From: Tubulanus polymorphus
Taxonomy: Eukaryota > Nemertea > Palaeonemertea > Tubulaniformes > Tubulanidae
NCBI RefSeq assembly: GCF_964204645.1
Contig: NC_134031.1
Coordinates: 15,931,307-15,995,306, forward strand
Direction: 5' to 3'
Length of the DNA stretch: 64,000 nt
The translations under genes were made by a program, and so were the position numbers. Positions 62,872 through 64,000 of this stretch are shown piece after piece (position 1 is the stretch's first letter; every line of letters begins with the position of its first letter). Below the pieces are notes generated by a model. It made no database searches, was not told where the DNA came from, and saw nothing but the letters and a program-made list of their open reading frames with translations.

Positions 62872-64000
62872 TCATTTGATGGCATTCATTTTTTCTAGAC
62901 TGTCATAAACACCGTCGATAAGACTTCTCGCTCTCGGATCCTCGCCTAACGAATACAACCTGACGTCGTTTGTCGTGAACGCAAATGCCAATTCGTTTTC
63001 AACATCGGCAAACACGTAATGTCCTCCGAAACCGAGGTGTCCGAAAATGCGTCCGCCCTACGAGAAATATAATGAACGAGATATTTTGAGGGAACTTTCA
63101 TATTTTTTTTTAACAGAGGCAAAAATCTAGAAAGAGACCGCGGCAGTTTCTCTTACTTTTGGAAATTTCATCTGCATAAATCCCAGACCGAAGGCTAAAT
63201 CTATTTGCAAAGTTTCATCCAGAACTATCAGGTTTTCTTGTAATATTTCTGATACAAGGCTTTCACTAAGCATTCGCTTGTCATCCAGTCGACCTTTCGT
63301 CGTAAGCACGCTTATCATTTTAGCAAGTGATTTAGCAGTTCCAGCACCGGAACCACTCGACCAGGGTATAATGTTATTTTCGAATTTATCTTGATCCTGA
63401 AAAAGCAAAGATCGTAGAATGATAAATCGAAATAGAAGATTTCTGCCGCCCTCGCATATACGGCGGTATATCAGGGGTTGACTGTACCTGGTATCAGTAC
63501 CTCCTGGCGAGAAAACTCCATGGCGCTGTCAATATTTTGACAAAGATGAAACTTTCCTCATAAGTCTGAGTTATTTTGCCTTTCTCATTTGAAACAATAT
63601 ATAAACAAAGCGAGGGAATGTAATTCTTTTTATTTTGACTTGCAACGATAAGATATTTGTGCAACTTAGGCGATTATCAGATTTAGAAAATCTGAAAGGA
63701 TCTTTTGATGGGTAAATGGACCGGAAAACTTCAGACCTATCCATATCCATGAATGTAAGAAATCCCTACATGTGGAATGGCATATTTTCTGTAGGCTACA
63801 CTTACTTTTACAAAATCTTTGATGATATCTACTGATTTTCTACCGAATGATGGTTCACCGGTGTAAAGTGAGTGAAGAACTTCTTTCCAAGGCGTTTCCA
63901 TCAGCATCTCGAGGAACGTCCAATCATGCCAGACGGGGATCGAAGTTCGTTTATAGTCTTGTTCAGTTAATCCAATCATAAGATCGAGGCCTTCAAAAAA
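62872..64000 (-). CDS. Second beta-lactamase-related (LACT-type) gene, 3' part only
   Basis: Three exons seen: 63806 to beyond 64000 (partial), 63157-63396 (80 codons) and 62872-63057 (61 residues plus TGA). Recognisable parts: IPVWHDWTFLEMLMETPW, WSSGSGAGTAKSLAKMISVL, LAFGLGFMQMKFPK, GGRIFGHLGFGGHYVFADVE and a final EKMNAIK. FGHLGFGG occupies the place of YGHPGYGGQ in the neighbouring gene and both end in a related helix (SLYDCLEKLE versus GVYDSLEKMN). The two proteins are clearly paralogues but well diverged; this one matches the pattern of LACT proteins with WHDW/TPW motifs. The S-x-x-K exon lies outside the window, so catalytic competence cannot be judged. Confidence 0.87.

Overview
This is eukaryotic, intron-rich nuclear DNA from an animal. 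Every gene is split into small exons with GT/AG borders. The predicted proteins resemble bilaterian families with vertebrate-like architecture. Introns and intergenic DNA are packed with short inverted-repeat elements (MITE-like), a tRNA-derived SINE and a minisatellite. A tandem pair of serine beta-lactamase-like (LACT) genes and the dense foldback MITEs suggest a marine invertebrate, probably a lophotrochozoan such as a mollusc. That placement is inference. Exon borders below were worked out by hand. They are supported by codon phases that agree across all junctions and by lengths that sum to multiples of three.

Layout. (1) 237-10553, minus: the 5' portion (11 coding exons, 470 codons) of an ABCA2-like ABC transporter; the rest lies beyond the left edge. 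(2) 12994-30945, minus: a complete ASPM (abnormal spindle) gene of 23 coding exons and about 3001 residues, with an ASH domain, a calponin-homology region, about 50 IQ-like motifs and a C-terminal helical-repeat region. (3) 32133-42459, plus: a complete OPA1 mitochondrial dynamin-like GTPase of 29 coding exons and about 973 residues, head-to-head with ASPM across about 1.2 kb. (4) 48369-50333, minus: a two-exon SPSB1/SPSB4-type SPRY + SOCS-box protein, convergent with OPA1, probably with a 3' UTR of about 4.6 kb. (5) 56958-62448, minus: a complete eight-exon beta-lactamase-like protein of 405 residues. (6) 62872-64000, minus: the 3' part of a second, paralogous beta-lactamase-like gene.

The genes do not form one pathway. 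They are ordinary conserved genes for lipid transport, spindle-pole organisation, inner mitochondrial membrane fusion, E3 ligase substrate recognition and a LACT-type serine hydrolase. Possible links are shared promoter DNA between ASPM and OPA1, overlapping transcript ends of OPA1 and SPSB, and local duplication of the LACT genes.

The more unusual signals are non-coding or structural. A 1.6 kb minisatellite in an ASPM intron has units that read, in the transcribed sense, like 3' splice sites, and it abuts the real acceptor. ASPM carries a tandemly duplicated IQ exon pair and a possible optional 93-nt intron. OPA1 has frame-neutral microexons at the position of the alternatively spliced exons known in vertebrates. 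A small duplication in the beta-lactamase gene copies a splice donor. Several foldback elements lie within about 15 bp of splice sites. I found no evidence for a wholly new gene system.
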